From contig NZ_JACJLE010000035.1 in assembly GCF_016901995.1 (NCBI RefSeq), positions 1 through 45,657 of the forward strand: a DNA stretch of 45,657 bases, written 5' to 3'. The DNA is from Bacteroides caecigallinarum (GTDB lineage Bacteria > Bacteroidota > Bacteroidia > Bacteroidales > Bacteroidaceae). This document shows, in pieces, positions 17,351 to 25,830 of this stretch; the stretch's first letter is position 1, and every line of letters starts with the position of its first letter. The translations under genes were made by a program, and so were the position numbers. Below the pieces are notes generated by a model that worked only from the letters and a program-made list of their open reading frames with translations, ran no database searches and was not told where the DNA came from.

Positions 17351-18535
17351 ATGATGAAAACACAGAATGAAAAAACACGTAATGTTGCTATCGATGCATT
17401 GCGCGGATTTGCAGTAATGGGGATAATGCTGCTGCATAATATCGAACATTTTAATTTTTATTCGTTTCCTGAAGCTTCTGGCGAAACAATCAAGGCACTT
17501 GACACGAGTTTGTGGGATATGATGTTCTTCACTTTTGCCGGTAAGACGTATGCTATTTTTGCATTATTGTTCGGATTTACTTTTTATCTGCAAAGTAGAA
17601 GTACGGAGAAAAGAGGGGAGGATTTCAGAAACAGATACATGTGGCGACTTTTGCTCCTTCTTGGCTTCGGATTTATTAATGCCGCTTTCTTTCCGGGAGA
17701 AATTCTAGTGCTTTATGCTATTGTTGGTTTTGTTCTGGTCCCGGTTAGACACTGGAACAATAAGGCTCTTTTTGCAATGGCGCTATTCCTTATGCTTCAA
17801 CCGGTGGAATGTATTAAAGTGGTATATTCTGCATTTAATCCTATGGAAAATCCGGAACAGATGATTTTCTCACTAGGTGATGTTTATCCGCAGCTTGGCG
17901 GAACATCGTTTTGCGAGATGGTTAAGGTTAATCTCGTCACAGGACAGTTGGCTAGTCTTAACTGGGCGTGGTGTTACGGACGTGTATTCCAGACTGCCGC
18001 TTTGTTTATGATAGGACTTTTGTTGGGAAGGCTGGGATATTTTGATGCATCGTCGGAAGAGAAGCTTGAAAAATCACGCACTTTCTGGATTAAGGTATTG
18101 TGCCTTTCTTTGCCTGCAACTTTACTGATGTACTATCTGAAAGAGTTTATCTATACTCAGGTAGAGATAAAGTTTATGCTTTCGTCGTTGCAGACTATTC
18201 TTAATTCGTGGTATAACCTTTTCTTTATGCTGTGTATTGTAGCTTCATTCCTTTTGCTTTATTGGACTTGCGATGGAAAGGTTCAGAAACTTTTAGCTCC
18301 GTATGGAAGGATGAGTCTTACGGATTATGTTTCGCAGTCTATAGTCGGCAGCTTCCTATATTTCGGATACGGACTTGAATTGCACAAAGTGTGCGGAACA
18401 ACATGTAGTCTGCTTGTAGGTATTGTGTTTTTGACTTTTCAGGTTCTGTTTGCTCATTGGTGGTTTAGAAATTTCAAGCGTGGACCTCTGGAAACTATAT
18501 GGCACCGACTTACGTGGATCGGTAAGGAAAAATAG
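17351..18535 (+). CDS. DUF418 domain-containing membrane protein
   Basis: A 394-residue protein with about ten membrane helices. The N-terminus NVAIDALRGFAVMGIMLLHN matches the DUF418/acyltransferase-3-like opening, and the C-terminus has the DUF418 block (LAPYGRMSLTDYVSQSIVGSF, GPLETIWHRLTW). DUF418 proteins are predicted inner-membrane transporters or acyltransferase relatives without known substrate. An earlier GTG start at 17321 would lie inside the terminator hairpin, so I prefer the ATG at 17351 (or 17354). Confidence 0.85.
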   Translation: MMKTQNEKTRNVAIDALRGFAVMGIMLLHNIEHFNFYSFPEASGETIKALDTSLWDMMFFTFAGKTYAIFALLFGFTFYLQSRSTEKRGEDFRNRYMWRLLLLLGFGFINAAFFPGEILVLYAIVGFVLVPVRHWNNKALFAMALFLMLQPVECIKVVYSAFNPMENPEQMIFSLGDVYPQLGGTSFCEMVKVNLVTGQLASLNWAWCYGRVFQTAALFMIGLLLGRLGYFDASSEEKLEKSRTFWIKVLCLSLPATLLMYYLKEFIYTQVEIKFMLSSLQTILNSWYNLFFMLCIVASFLLLYWTCDGKVQKLLAPYGRMSLTDYVSQSIVGSFLYFGYGLELHKVCGTTCSLLVGIVFLTFQVLFAHWWFRNFKRGPLETIWHRLTWIGKEK

Positions 18536-18561
18536 GATATTGCAGATTGCATAAAATAAAA

Positions 18562-18605
18562 AAAGAGTAATATCATTTACCTGTTTGGTGGTGATATTAC
18601 TCTTT
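18562..18605. terminator. Bidirectional terminator between the DUF418 gene and glnS
   Basis: AAAGAGTAATATCA (18562-18575) pairs perfectly with TGATATTACTCTTT (18592-18605) across a 16-base loop. A-rich sequence precedes it and T-rich sequence follows, so it can end both converging transcripts. Confidence 0.8.
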
Positions 18606-18626
18606 GATTTTTATCTCAACTGACTA

Positions 18627-20366
18627 TTACTTGTTGATTTTACTCCAAGTGTCTTTCAGTGATACTGTTCTGTTGAATACCAGATGTTCAGGAGTAGAAT
18701 CCTTATCTACATTGAAATAGCCGATACGCTGGAACTGCAGATAATCCAATGGTTTTGCATCTGCCAGGAACTTCTCTACATAACATTCGTTCAGTACTGT
18801 CAGAGAGTTAGGATTAATCATTTCCTTCATTGCTTCAAGAGGTGAGCAGTTCTTGGCCTCACGGATGGCAGCCATTTCGTCACGTGGATTTTCCACCTTC
18901 CACAAGCGGTCGTACAGACGAACTTCAGCTTTCAGACAGTGGTTGCAGCTTACCCAGTGCAGTGTACCTTTTACCTTACGGTTTGCTTCTGGCATTCCGC
19001 TCTTTGTGTTAGGATCATATTCTGCATAAACCTCAGTGATGTTTCCGTTTTCATCTTTCTTGCATCCTGTACATTTCACGATGTAAGCATTTTTAAGTCT
19101 CACTTCCTGTCCCGGAGTCATACGGAAATATTTCTTAGGAGCATCTTCCATGAAGTCTTCACGTTCCATCCACAATTCGCGGCTGAATTCGATAGTGTGA
19201 GTTCCTGAGTTTGGATCTTCAGGATTGTTGATGGCTTCCATCTCTTCTACCTTGCCTTCAGGATAGTTTGTGATAATCAGTTTTACAGGGTTGATAACTG
19301 CTGAGACACGTGTAGAACGTGCATTCAAGTCTTCGCGTACTGCACTTTCAAGCAATGCGAAATCATTCAGTGCATCGTATGTGGTATATCCGATTTTATC
19401 AACGAAGTTTCTGATAGACTCAGGTGAGTAACCACGACGGCGGAAACCGCAGATGGTCGGCATACGTGGGTCATCCCATCCGTTTACAAGACCTTCCTTA
19501 ACCAAAGTCAGAAGATTACGCTTACTCATAAGAGTGTAGCTCAGATTCAACTTGTTGAATTCATACTGGTGTGGACGGTGGTCATCAAGGTCTTTGCCTT
19601 CCTTCACCCAGTCAACAAACAAGTCGTATAGCGGACGGTGTACAACGAATTCCAGTGTACACAGTGAGTGAGTCACACCTTCGAAGTAGTCACTCTGTCC
19701 GTGAGCGAAGTCATACATCGGGTATGCCTTCCATTTGTCACCTGTACGATGGTGAGGAGTTTTAACCACACGGTAAATGATAGGATCGCGGAAGTGCATG
19801 TTAGGGTTTGCCATGTCAATTTTTGCACGCAGAACCATCTTTCCTTCTTCTATTTCGCCGCTATTCATTTTCATGAACAGGTCAAGATTTTCCTCGATAG
19901 GACGGTCACGGTATGGACTGTTAGTTCCCGGTTGGGTTGGAGTACCCTTTTGTGCAGCTATTTCTTCAGATGATTGTTCGTCGATATATGCTTTGCCTTC
20001 TTTTATAAGTTGGATGGCGAAGTCCCATAATTGCTGGAAGTAGTCCGAAGCATAATATTCGTTACCCCACTGGAATCCCAACCACTGGATGTCTTCTTTG
20101 ATAGCTTCTACATATTCCACATCTTCCTTTGTAGGATTTGTGTCATCGAAACGAAGGTTACATACGCCTCCGTATTTCTTAGCTATTCCGAAGTCCATGC
20201 ATATAGCTTTGGCATGTCCTATGTGAAGATATCCGTTTGGCTCAGGCGGAAAACGTGTTTGTATTCTGCCGTCGTTCTTTCCTTCTTTCAAGTCTTTCTC
20301 TACGATTTGTTCGATGAAGTTCAGACTTTTCTTTTCTGAACCTTCTGTAGCTTTTATTTCAGTCAT
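18627..20366 (-). CDS. glnS: Glutamine--tRNA ligase
   Basis: Class I aminoacyl-tRNA synthetase charging tRNA-Gln. The 579-residue protein has PEPNGYLHIGHAK (HIGH motif, about residues 47-50), the catalytic-domain block YDFAHGQSDYFEGVTHSLCTLEF, and LMSKRNL as the KMSKS equivalent. It ends with the beta-barrel anticodon-binding domains. An insert with four cysteines (CTGCKK and CNHC, about residues 445-490) may bind zinc. It is transcribed toward the DUF418 gene and has its own promoter. Confidence 0.97.
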   Translation of the reverse strand: MTEIKATEGSEKKSLNFIEQIVEKDLKEGKNDGRIQTRFPPEPNGYLHIGHAKAICMDFGIAKKYGGVCNLRFDDTNPTKEDVEYVEAIKEDIQWLGFQWGNEYYASDYFQQLWDFAIQLIKEGKAYIDEQSSEEIAAQKGTPTQPGTNSPYRDRPIEENLDLFMKMNSGEIEEGKMVLRAKIDMANPNMHFRDPIIYRVVKTPHHRTGDKWKAYPMYDFAHGQSDYFEGVTHSLCTLEFVVHRPLYDLFVDWVKEGKDLDDHRPHQYEFNKLNLSYTLMSKRNLLTLVKEGLVNGWDDPRMPTICGFRRRGYSPESIRNFVDKIGYTTYDALNDFALLESAVREDLNARSTRVSAVINPVKLIITNYPEGKVEEMEAINNPEDPNSGTHTIEFSRELWMEREDFMEDAPKKYFRMTPGQEVRLKNAYIVKCTGCKKDENGNITEVYAEYDPNTKSGMPEANRKVKGTLHWVSCNHCLKAEVRLYDRLWKVENPRDEMAAIREAKNCSPLEAMKEMINPNSLTVLNECYVEKFLADAKPLDYLQFQRIGYFNVDKDSTPEHLVFNRTVSLKDTWSKINK

Positions 20367-20388
20367 AGTCCTTATTTATAATAATGCG

Positions 20389-20396
20389 CAAAAATA
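20389..20396 (-). promoter_or_regulatory. Candidate -7 element for glnS (TATTTTTG on the minus strand)
   Basis: CAAAAATA on the plus strand is TATTTTTG on the minus strand, matching TAnnTTTG, 22 bases before the glnS ATG. There is no TTTG at the expected -33 distance. Confidence 0.4.
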
Positions 20397-20595
20397 ATCA
20401 TTTCTTTTTATATAATAATGTGTTTTATTGACTTATTCATTTTCTGTAATGAAAGAAATTTTATCATTTCGATTTAAAAAGTTTACTGTGGCACGGTAAT
20501 TATGATGATATTTTATGTAAAGTAAAAATGTTTTACACGGTTAATACTGATTTATGGAAATATTATGTATAAATCTTAAAATTAACATAATAATC

Positions 20596-20627
20596 TTTGG
20601 TATTATAGTTAAATGTTCTTATCTTTG
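20596..20627 (+). promoter_or_regulatory. Bacteroidetes promoter (TTTG-N20-TATCTTTG), upstream of the small RNA candidate
   Basis: TTTG at 20596-20599 and TATCTTTG at 20620-20627 are separated by 20 bases, the spacing of other promoters in this window (25675-25706, 30482-30513). It would start RNA near 20634. There is no long frame directly downstream; rarA starts 270 bases later, after a terminator. Confidence 0.6.
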
Positions 20628-20715
20628 TCGCTATACAAAAGTGGGGTAAGAAGCCCTTGGATAGTACTGAATAAGAAATAAAAATGTAAAATATGTTTTA
20701 TGACATCTTTTTTTA

Positions 20716-20747
20716 TTTGGTCAATCCAAAAAATCCCCCCATCTTTG
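20716..20747 (+). promoter_or_regulatory. Second promoter in tandem (TTTG-N20-CATCTTTG)
   Basis: TTTG at 20716-20719 and CATCTTTG at 20740-20747 have the same 20-base gap as the upstream promoter. Only the first -7 base differs from TAnnTTTG. RNA would start near 20754. Confidence 0.5.
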
Positions 20748-20753
20748 TGACGT

Positions 20754-20844
20754 TATCCTGAAAACAATCTTTTTACCTTAAGAAAAAAAAACTAATACCT
20801 ATTGAAAACTTGAAAAAGGCTCTTTGTGAAAAGGGCCTTTTTTT
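20754..20844 (+). ncRNA. Candidate small non-coding RNA (promoter and terminator defined)
   Basis: The interval between the second promoter and the terminator at 20814-20844 is about 90 bases (about 210 from the first promoter) and has no credible gene; the longest frame is about 22 codons. The 538 bases between glnS and rarA hold only this unit and promoter elements. I do not recognise an Rfam family. Alternatively, it is an attenuating leader for rarA. Confidence 0.4.
20814..20844 (+). terminator. Intrinsic terminator upstream of rarA
   Basis: AAAAGGC.CTTT pairs with AAAG.GCCTTTT around a short GTG(A) loop and is followed by a T run. It lies 60 bases before the rarA start and has its own promoter-proximal partner elements. 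Confidence 0.65.
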
Positions 20845-20878
20845 ATGCAGTTACCTGTCATCTTTCAACCTAATTATG

Positions 20879-20886
20879 TATTTTTG
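20879..20886 (+). promoter_or_regulatory. Candidate -7 element (TATTTTTG) for rarA
   Basis: TATTTTTG matches TAnnTTTG and lies 18 bases before the rarA ATG and after the terminator at 20844. It can therefore serve rarA directly. No clear -33 TTTG. Confidence 0.45.
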
Positions 20887-20904
20887 TAGAAAAATCAAAT
20901 ATAT

Positions 20905-22179
20905 ATGTCTCAACCGTTAGCAGAACGTTTACGTCCAAAATCATTGGATGATTACATAGGTCAAAAGCATTTGGTAGGTCAAGGGGCAGTACTCCGTAAA
21001 ATGATTGACTCAGGGCGGATATCCTCATTTATATTGTGGGGACCTCCGGGAGTAGGAAAGACTACACTTGCACAGATTATCGCAAACAAGCTGGAGGTGC
21101 CGTTCTATACACTGAGTGCCGTTACATCCGGAGTGAAGGATGTGCGCGAAGTGATAGAAAAAGCAAGCAGCAACCGTTTCTTTTCGCAGCAGAGTCCTAT
21201 ACTTTTTATTGATGAAATACATCGTTTCAGCAAGTCACAGCAGGATTCTTTGTTAGGAGCGGTGGAAAGGGGAGTAGTTACTCTTATTGGTGCTACTACT
21301 GAAAATCCATCCTTTGAGGTTATTCGTCCTTTGCTTTCAAGGTGTCAGCTGTATGTCCTTAAATCGTTGGAAAAGGAAGACTTGCTGGAGCTCCTTCATA
21401 AGGCTGTGGAAAAAGATACTATATTGAAGGAGAGAAAAGTAGTGTTGAAGGAAACTGATGCCATGCTTAGATATTCAGGCGGTGATGCAAGAAAGTTGCT
21501 TAACATATTGGAACTTGTAGTAGAGGCAGACAGTGATACTCCGGTAGAGATTACTGACGAGAAAGTAGTGGAACGTCTTCAGCAGAATCCGCTTGCTTAC
21601 GATAAGGAAGGTGAAATGCATTATGATATAATATCCGCATTCATCAAGTCTATACGCGGAAGTGATCCGGATGGTGCTCTCTATTGGCTTGCGCGAATGG
21701 TAGAAGGTGGAGAGGATCCGGCTTTCATAGCAAGACGCCTTGTGATATCTGCTTCCGAAGATATCGGTCTGGCCAATCCAAACGCATTGTTGCTGGCTAA
21801 TGCTGCCTTTGATGCCGTAATGAAAATAGGTTGGCCTGAAGGTCGTATTCCGTTGGCTGAAGCTACGGTATATCTGGCTACAAGTCCGAAAAGTAACTCT
21901 GCTTACGAAGGGATAAATTACGCCATAGATCTGGTACGTCAGACAGGAAACCTTCCTGTACCGTTGCATCTGAGGAATGCTCCTACTAAATTGATGAAGC
22001 AGTTGGGTTATGGTAAGGATTACAAATATGCACATGCCTATAAGGGAAATTTTGTAAAACAACAGTTCTTACCAGATGATTTGAAAGATACGCGTATCTG
22101 GCATTCTCAGGACAACCCTTCTGAAGCCAAACTCAAGGACAGAATGACTCAGCTTTGGGGAGATAGATTTAAGGATTAA
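20905..22179 (+). CDS. rarA: Replication-associated recombination protein RarA (MgsA)
   Basis: A 424-residue AAA+ clamp-loader-like ATPase acting at stalled replication forks. It starts with PLAERLRPKSLDDYIGQKHL and has Walker A GPPGVGKTT, Walker B ILFIDEIHRFSKSQQD, sensor 1 GATTENP and sensor 2 SGGDARKLLN. The C-terminal tetramerisation/SSB-interacting domain runs from about residue 245 (SDPDGALYWLARMVEGGEDP). Length is normal. Confidence 0.96.
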   Translation: MSQPLAERLRPKSLDDYIGQKHLVGQGAVLRKMIDSGRISSFILWGPPGVGKTTLAQIIANKLEVPFYTLSAVTSGVKDVREVIEKASSNRFFSQQSPILFIDEIHRFSKSQQDSLLGAVERGVVTLIGATTENPSFEVIRPLLSRCQLYVLKSLEKEDLLELLHKAVEKDTILKERKVVLKETDAMLRYSGGDARKLLNILELVVEADSDTPVEITDEKVVERLQQNPLAYDKEGEMHYDIISAFIKSIRGSDPDGALYWLARMVEGGEDPAFIARRLVISASEDIGLANPNALLLANAAFDAVMKIGWPEGRIPLAEATVYLATSPKSNSAYEGINYAIDLVRQTGNLPVPLHLRNAPTKLMKQLGYGKDYKYAHAYKGNFVKQQFLPDDLKDTRIWHSQDNPSEAKLKDRMTQLWGDRFKD

Positions 22180-22202
22180 TTATGCAATAATTTTTTAGTG
22201 AT

Positions 22203-23162
22203 ATGAATATAGTAGTATTAGATGGATTTACGATGAATCCTGGTGATTTGTCATGGGATAATCTTGAAAAATTAGGATCTCTGAAAGTATATGAAAGAAC
22301 GTCTGCTGATCAATTGCTGGAGCGTGCAGCAGATGCGGATGCCATTTTAACAAATAAGACTGTGGTTGATTCTGCAGCTTTACATTCTTTACCAAAACTG
22401 AAATACGTAGGGGTACTTGCTACAGGATATAACGTGGTTGATATAAAAGCAGCCAAGGAACTTGGTATTGTAGTTACCAATATCCCGGCATATAGTACAG
22501 AGTCGGTTGCACAAATGGTATTCGCGCATATACTCAACATAACGCATCGTGTAGGCCGTTATGCCGACGAAGCTCATTCGGGTGTATGGAGCAGGAAAAA
22601 CGATTTCTCATATACCAATAGTCCGCTTATGGAATTGTGTGGCAAAAAAATTGGTATTGTAGGATACGGTAATACAGGTTCGGCTACTGCACGTATTGCT
22701 CTGGCATTTGGTATGAAAGTTACTGTTTATACCAGCAAACCACAGTCTTTGTTGCCTGCAGGAATTGAAAAAGCAGAATCCATAGACGATATATTCAGAA
22801 ACTCTGATATTGTCAGCCTGCATTGTCCTCTGAATAATGAAACATCGGAAATTGTGAATTCTTATCATCTTTCATTGATGAAGGAATCTGCCATACTTAT
22901 TAATACTGGTCGAGGAGGACTGGTAAACGAAAACGATCTGGCTGAGGCTCTTAGGACTTGTCGTATCAAGGCAGCTGGTCTTGATGTAATGGTAAACGAA
23001 CCACCGCGTGAAGATAATCCGTTGTTGGGATTGGATAATTGTTTTATCACTCCGCATATAGCCTGGGCTACATACGAGGCACGAGTAAGACTTATGGATC
23101 TTGCCGTGAAAAATCTTAAGAGTTTTATCGAAGGAAATATAATTAATAATGTAGCCAGATAG
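22203..23162 (+). CDS. D-2-hydroxyacid dehydrogenase (glycerate/hydroxypyruvate type)
   Basis: A 319-residue NAD(P)-dependent dehydrogenase of the D-isomer family. The Rossmann fingerprint KIGIVGYGNTGSATARI lies at about residue 148. The catalytic Arg, Glu and His appear in INTGRGGLVNE, MVNEPP and ITPHIAWAT. Family members near this sequence reduce hydroxypyruvate or glyoxylate to D-glycerate or glycolate (HprA), but the substrate cannot be assigned from motifs. The gene lies 23 bases after rarA and 4 bases before the next gene. Confidence 0.92.
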   Translation: MNIVVLDGFTMNPGDLSWDNLEKLGSLKVYERTSADQLLERAADADAILTNKTVVDSAALHSLPKLKYVGVLATGYNVVDIKAAKELGIVVTNIPAYSTESVAQMVFAHILNITHRVGRYADEAHSGVWSRKNDFSYTNSPLMELCGKKIGIVGYGNTGSATARIALAFGMKVTVYTSKPQSLLPAGIEKAESIDDIFRNSDIVSLHCPLNNETSEIVNSYHLSLMKESAILINTGRGGLVNENDLAEALRTCRIKAAGLDVMVNEPPREDNPLLGLDNCFITPHIAWATYEARVRLMDLAVKNLKSFIEGNIINNVAR

Positions 23163-23166
23163 GAAT

Positions 23167-23631
23167 ATGACTAAAGAAGAAAGAATAGAAAAGGCTGTTT
23201 CGCTATTTAAGGAAGGATATAACTGCTCGCAGTCTGTAGTAGCTGCCTTTGCTGATATGTATGGCTTTACAGAGGAGCAGGCTTTAAAAATGGCATCGGC
23301 ATTTGGCGGTGGTATAGGCCGTATGCGTGAAACTTGTGGAGCGGCCTGTGGACTGTTCATGCTGGCAGGTCTTGAGAAAGGAGCTACAAAAGGTTCTGAT
23401 CGTGAAAGTAAGGCTGCCACATACGCCCTGGTTCAGGAACTTGCTGCAAAGTTCAAGGAAGAGACCGGATCCTTACGTTGCTCTGATTTGTTGGGATTGT
23501 CAAAAAAAGAACCTATAGTATCTACTCCTGAAGCTCGTACCAGCGCATATTATGCAAAGCGTCCATGTGCAAAGATGGTTGAAACTGCGGCGCGTATATG
23601 GGCTGATTATATTTATGGTGTGAAAGAATGA
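23167..23631 (+). CDS. C_GCAxxG_C_C family protein
   Basis: A 154-residue protein with the conserved cysteine pattern of this family: YNCSQSVV near residue 20, ETCGAACGLFMLAG near 57, LRCSDLLG near 101 and RPCAKMV near 126. The family is thought to be redox-active or metal-binding, but its biochemical role is not established. It is translated from the same transcript as the dehydrogenase. Confidence 0.9.
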   Translation: MTKEERIEKAVSLFKEGYNCSQSVVAAFADMYGFTEEQALKMASAFGGGIGRMRETCGAACGLFMLAGLEKGATKGSDRESKAATYALVQELAAKFKEETGSLRCSDLLGLSKKEPIVSTPEARTSAYYAKRPCAKMVETAARIWADYIYGVKE

Positions 23632-23635
23632 CTAT

Positions 23636-23675
23636 AAAAAAGATACTCCCGCCAATCGCTATTGTCAGGAGTATC
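23636..23675 (-). terminator. Intrinsic terminator for the minus-strand lytTR operon
   Basis: GATACTCC (23642-23649) pairs with GGAGTATC (23668-23675). Read on the minus strand, the hairpin is followed by TTTTTT (23641-23636), so it ends transcription from the response-regulator gene. On the plus strand no T tract follows, so it is a poorer terminator for the rarA unit. Confidence 0.65.
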
Positions 23676-23842
23676 ACAACACAAAAACTAAACTAGACTT
23701 AACTAAACTATTTAAATGAGAAGTTTCACAACTTCTGTTCTTTATTCACTTGCAAATATATGTTTTTTATTGGCAAAAACAAAAAAATAAAAGCTTTTTT
23801 CCCAGGCAAATAAATAAAAAAGTTGAAAATGAAACTTATTTA

Positions 23843-24571
23843 TTATATAATATGTTTATTAACATAATCCTGTAGCATTGTTTTGTAAGTTTCCGATATT
23901 GGAATGTATTCTTTACCGAAAACAATACGCCCTTTATCGATGATCTTTATTTTTGATTTTTGCACTATGAACGAACGGTGAACACGTAAAAAACGCTCAG
24001 CAGGAAGCCTTTCTTCCAGTGCTTTCATGCTTATAAGCGACAATATAGGACGGGAATTTTCTTCTGTATATATTTTCACATAATCTTTCAGCCCTTCTAT
24101 ATATAGTATTTTGTCCAGCTCAATTTGTATTAACTTATAATCACTTTTTACGTAAATATATTCAGAACTTTCCGGTTGAAAGTTTGTTTTTTCGCTTTCT
24201 GCTTTTAGTTTCAAATTAAACCATTCCATAGCCTTACCCACCGCCTCACTGAAATCAGCATAGCTGATAGGTTTCAGCAGATAGTCGAGTGCATTTGCTC
24301 TGTATCCGTCTATCGCATACTGTTCGAAAGCTGTAGTGAATACTATCCTTGTTCTTTCGGGAACCATCTTTGAGAATTCCAGTCCGTTGAGGTCCGGCAT
24401 TTGTATATCCAGGAACAGAAGATCAACCGGATTGTTAGGCAGTTCATTCATTGCCTGTACTGCACTTGAATAAGTCCCACACAACTCAAGCGATGGCGTT
24501 TTCTTGACGTAGCCTGCTATCAGTCCCAAAGCCAGAGGCTCGTCGTCTATTATTGCGCACCTTATAGTCAT
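23843..24571 (-). CDS. LytTR-family response regulator
   Basis: A 242-residue two-component regulator. The receiver domain (1-~115) has the acidic pair in IDDEP, the phosphoacceptor Asp in LFLDIQMPDLNG (about D55) and the Lys in LLKPIS. The LytTR DNA-binding domain fills about 140-240 (YIYVKSDYKLIQIELDKILYIEG, RFLRVHRSFIV). It is the partner of the kinase encoded 24 bases upstream on the same strand. Confidence 0.95.
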   Translation of the reverse strand: MTIRCAIIDDEPLALGLIAGYVKKTPSLELCGTYSSAVQAMNELPNNPVDLLFLDIQMPDLNGLEFSKMVPERTRIVFTTAFEQYAIDGYRANALDYLLKPISYADFSEAVGKAMEWFNLKLKAESEKTNFQPESSEYIYVKSDYKLIQIELDKILYIEGLKDYVKIYTEENSRPILSLISMKALEERLPAERFLRVHRSFIVQKSKIKIIDKGRIVFGKEYIPISETYKTMLQDYVNKHII

Positions 24572-24595
24572 AATTATATAGTGTGATAAGTTTTA

Positions 24596-25645
24596 TTATA
24601 TTTTTAGTTTGATGCATGAATTGTAAACTTTGTCGTTATCGCTAAGCCAGCATTTCCATTCATGCTTGTCGGGGTACAACAGTTCAAGTCTTTTGCTGAC
24701 CTGCTCAAGTCCTATACCTGAACCGCTCTTGTCGGTTGTCGATTTAGGATGATTGCTGTTCTGTATAGTACAGATAATGTACTCCTCGTTTTCCTCTATG
24801 GTTATTTTAATGAAACTTTCTCCCGTAGGCGAAATCCCATGTTTGAATGCATTTTCTATCAGAGATATGAAGATAAGTGGAGCGACCGGAGTCTGGCTGT
24901 TATCCTTTATCCTGAAATTGGTCTCTATGTTTACGTCTCCCGAAACACGTATCCTCATCAGTTCGATATAGTTTTTGATGAAGTTTGTTTCCTTTTTCAG
25001 AGGTACATACATCGATTGATTGTCGTATAGTACATATCTCAACAGTTTGCTAAGCTCCTGTATCGCTTGTTGTGCCTTGTCTGTATCTATTACAACAAGG
25101 GCATAAATATTGTTCAGAGTGTTAAGCAGAAAATGAGGATTAAGCTGGTTTCTCAGATTTTTAAGTTCTGCTTCCGTCATGCTTTTCACGGCCTCACGTC
25201 TTGCCAGTTCGGTTTCGTTCCATTTTATACTTAGCCTTATGGCAACACTTAGCCCTGCAGAAAAGATCATGCTGGCTATATCCCTAATCATGAAAACAAT
25301 CTGTGAAGGCGGGTTGTGTCTGAACATATCAGGTGGAGGGCCAGGAACATGCAAGTCATTCCACCATCTGATGGCAAGTGATAGCAGTATTGTCAAAACA
25401 GCATTGAATGCCAGAAACTTTCTCTTGTGCTCGTTGAAAAGTAGTTTCGGAATCAACAGAAAATAGTTTATATAGAATATGGCAAATAATGATGCCGGAA
25501 CAATGATAAACCGCATAAAAGCTTTCCAGTCTATGCTTCCGTTATCACCTTGCGTCATTATTATCGGAAAACCGAAAAACAATATCCAGCAGAATGCATG
25601 TATTGATATTTCCAACAATCTGTTGTTGCGGTTTGTGTGTGTCAT
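24596..25645 (-). CDS. LytS/YehU-type sensor histidine kinase
   Basis: A 349-residue membrane kinase. Four hydrophobic helices (about 10-140) precede the His_kinase domain with the phosphoacceptor His in LRNQLNPHFLLNTLNNIYALV (about residue 172). The HATPase part has the N box FISLIENAFKHGI and the G box KSGSGIGLEQVSKRLELLY. No separate periplasmic sensor domain is visible. It forms an operon with the LytTR regulator and lies downstream of the macAB-tolC genes, which it may control. Confidence 0.94.
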   Translation of the reverse strand: MTHTNRNNRLLEISIHAFCWILFFGFPIIMTQGDNGSIDWKAFMRFIIVPASLFAIFYINYFLLIPKLLFNEHKRKFLAFNAVLTILLSLAIRWWNDLHVPGPPPDMFRHNPPSQIVFMIRDIASMIFSAGLSVAIRLSIKWNETELARREAVKSMTEAELKNLRNQLNPHFLLNTLNNIYALVVIDTDKAQQAIQELSKLLRYVLYDNQSMYVPLKKETNFIKNYIELMRIRVSGDVNIETNFRIKDNSQTPVAPLIFISLIENAFKHGISPTGESFIKITIEENEEYIICTIQNSNHPKSTTDKSGSGIGLEQVSKRLELLYPDKHEWKCWLSDNDKVYNSCIKLKI

Positions 25646-25674
25646 AGGTTTTTACGATTTATGTTGTGTTCTTA

Positions 25675-25706
25675 CAAATATAGTAGAATGTTATTAGTCT
25701 TGCAAA
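25675..25706 (-). promoter_or_regulatory. Promoter of the lytS-lytTR operon (TTTG-N20-TATATTTG)
   Basis: On the minus strand TTTG (25706-25703) and TATATTTG (25682-25675) are separated by 20 bases and lie about 30 bases before the kinase start codon. Both elements match the Bacteroidetes consensus exactly. Confidence 0.7.
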
Positions 25707-25721
25707 CTTTCTATAATCCAA

Positions 25722-25764
25722 AGCAGTACTGGGGTACTTCTCTCGAAGTACCGGCAGCACTGCT
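25722..25764. promoter_or_regulatory. 43-bp inverted repeat upstream of the lytS promoter
   Basis: Arms of about 19 bases (AGCAGTACTGGGGTACTTC and GAAGTACCGGCAGCACTGCT) are complementary with few mismatches around a TCTC centre. The repeat lies between the permease gene and the lytS promoter, whose -33 box is 16 bases away on the minus-strand downstream side. No T tract follows on either strand, so it is not a classical terminator. It could be an operator or a processing/stability hairpin at the 3' end of the permease mRNA. Confidence 0.5.
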
Positions 25765-25830
25765 AAAAAGGAAACCAAAGTTATGAAGAACAAAGAAGTT
25801 CCTGATTTATAGAATGAAGTTGTTTCTAAG

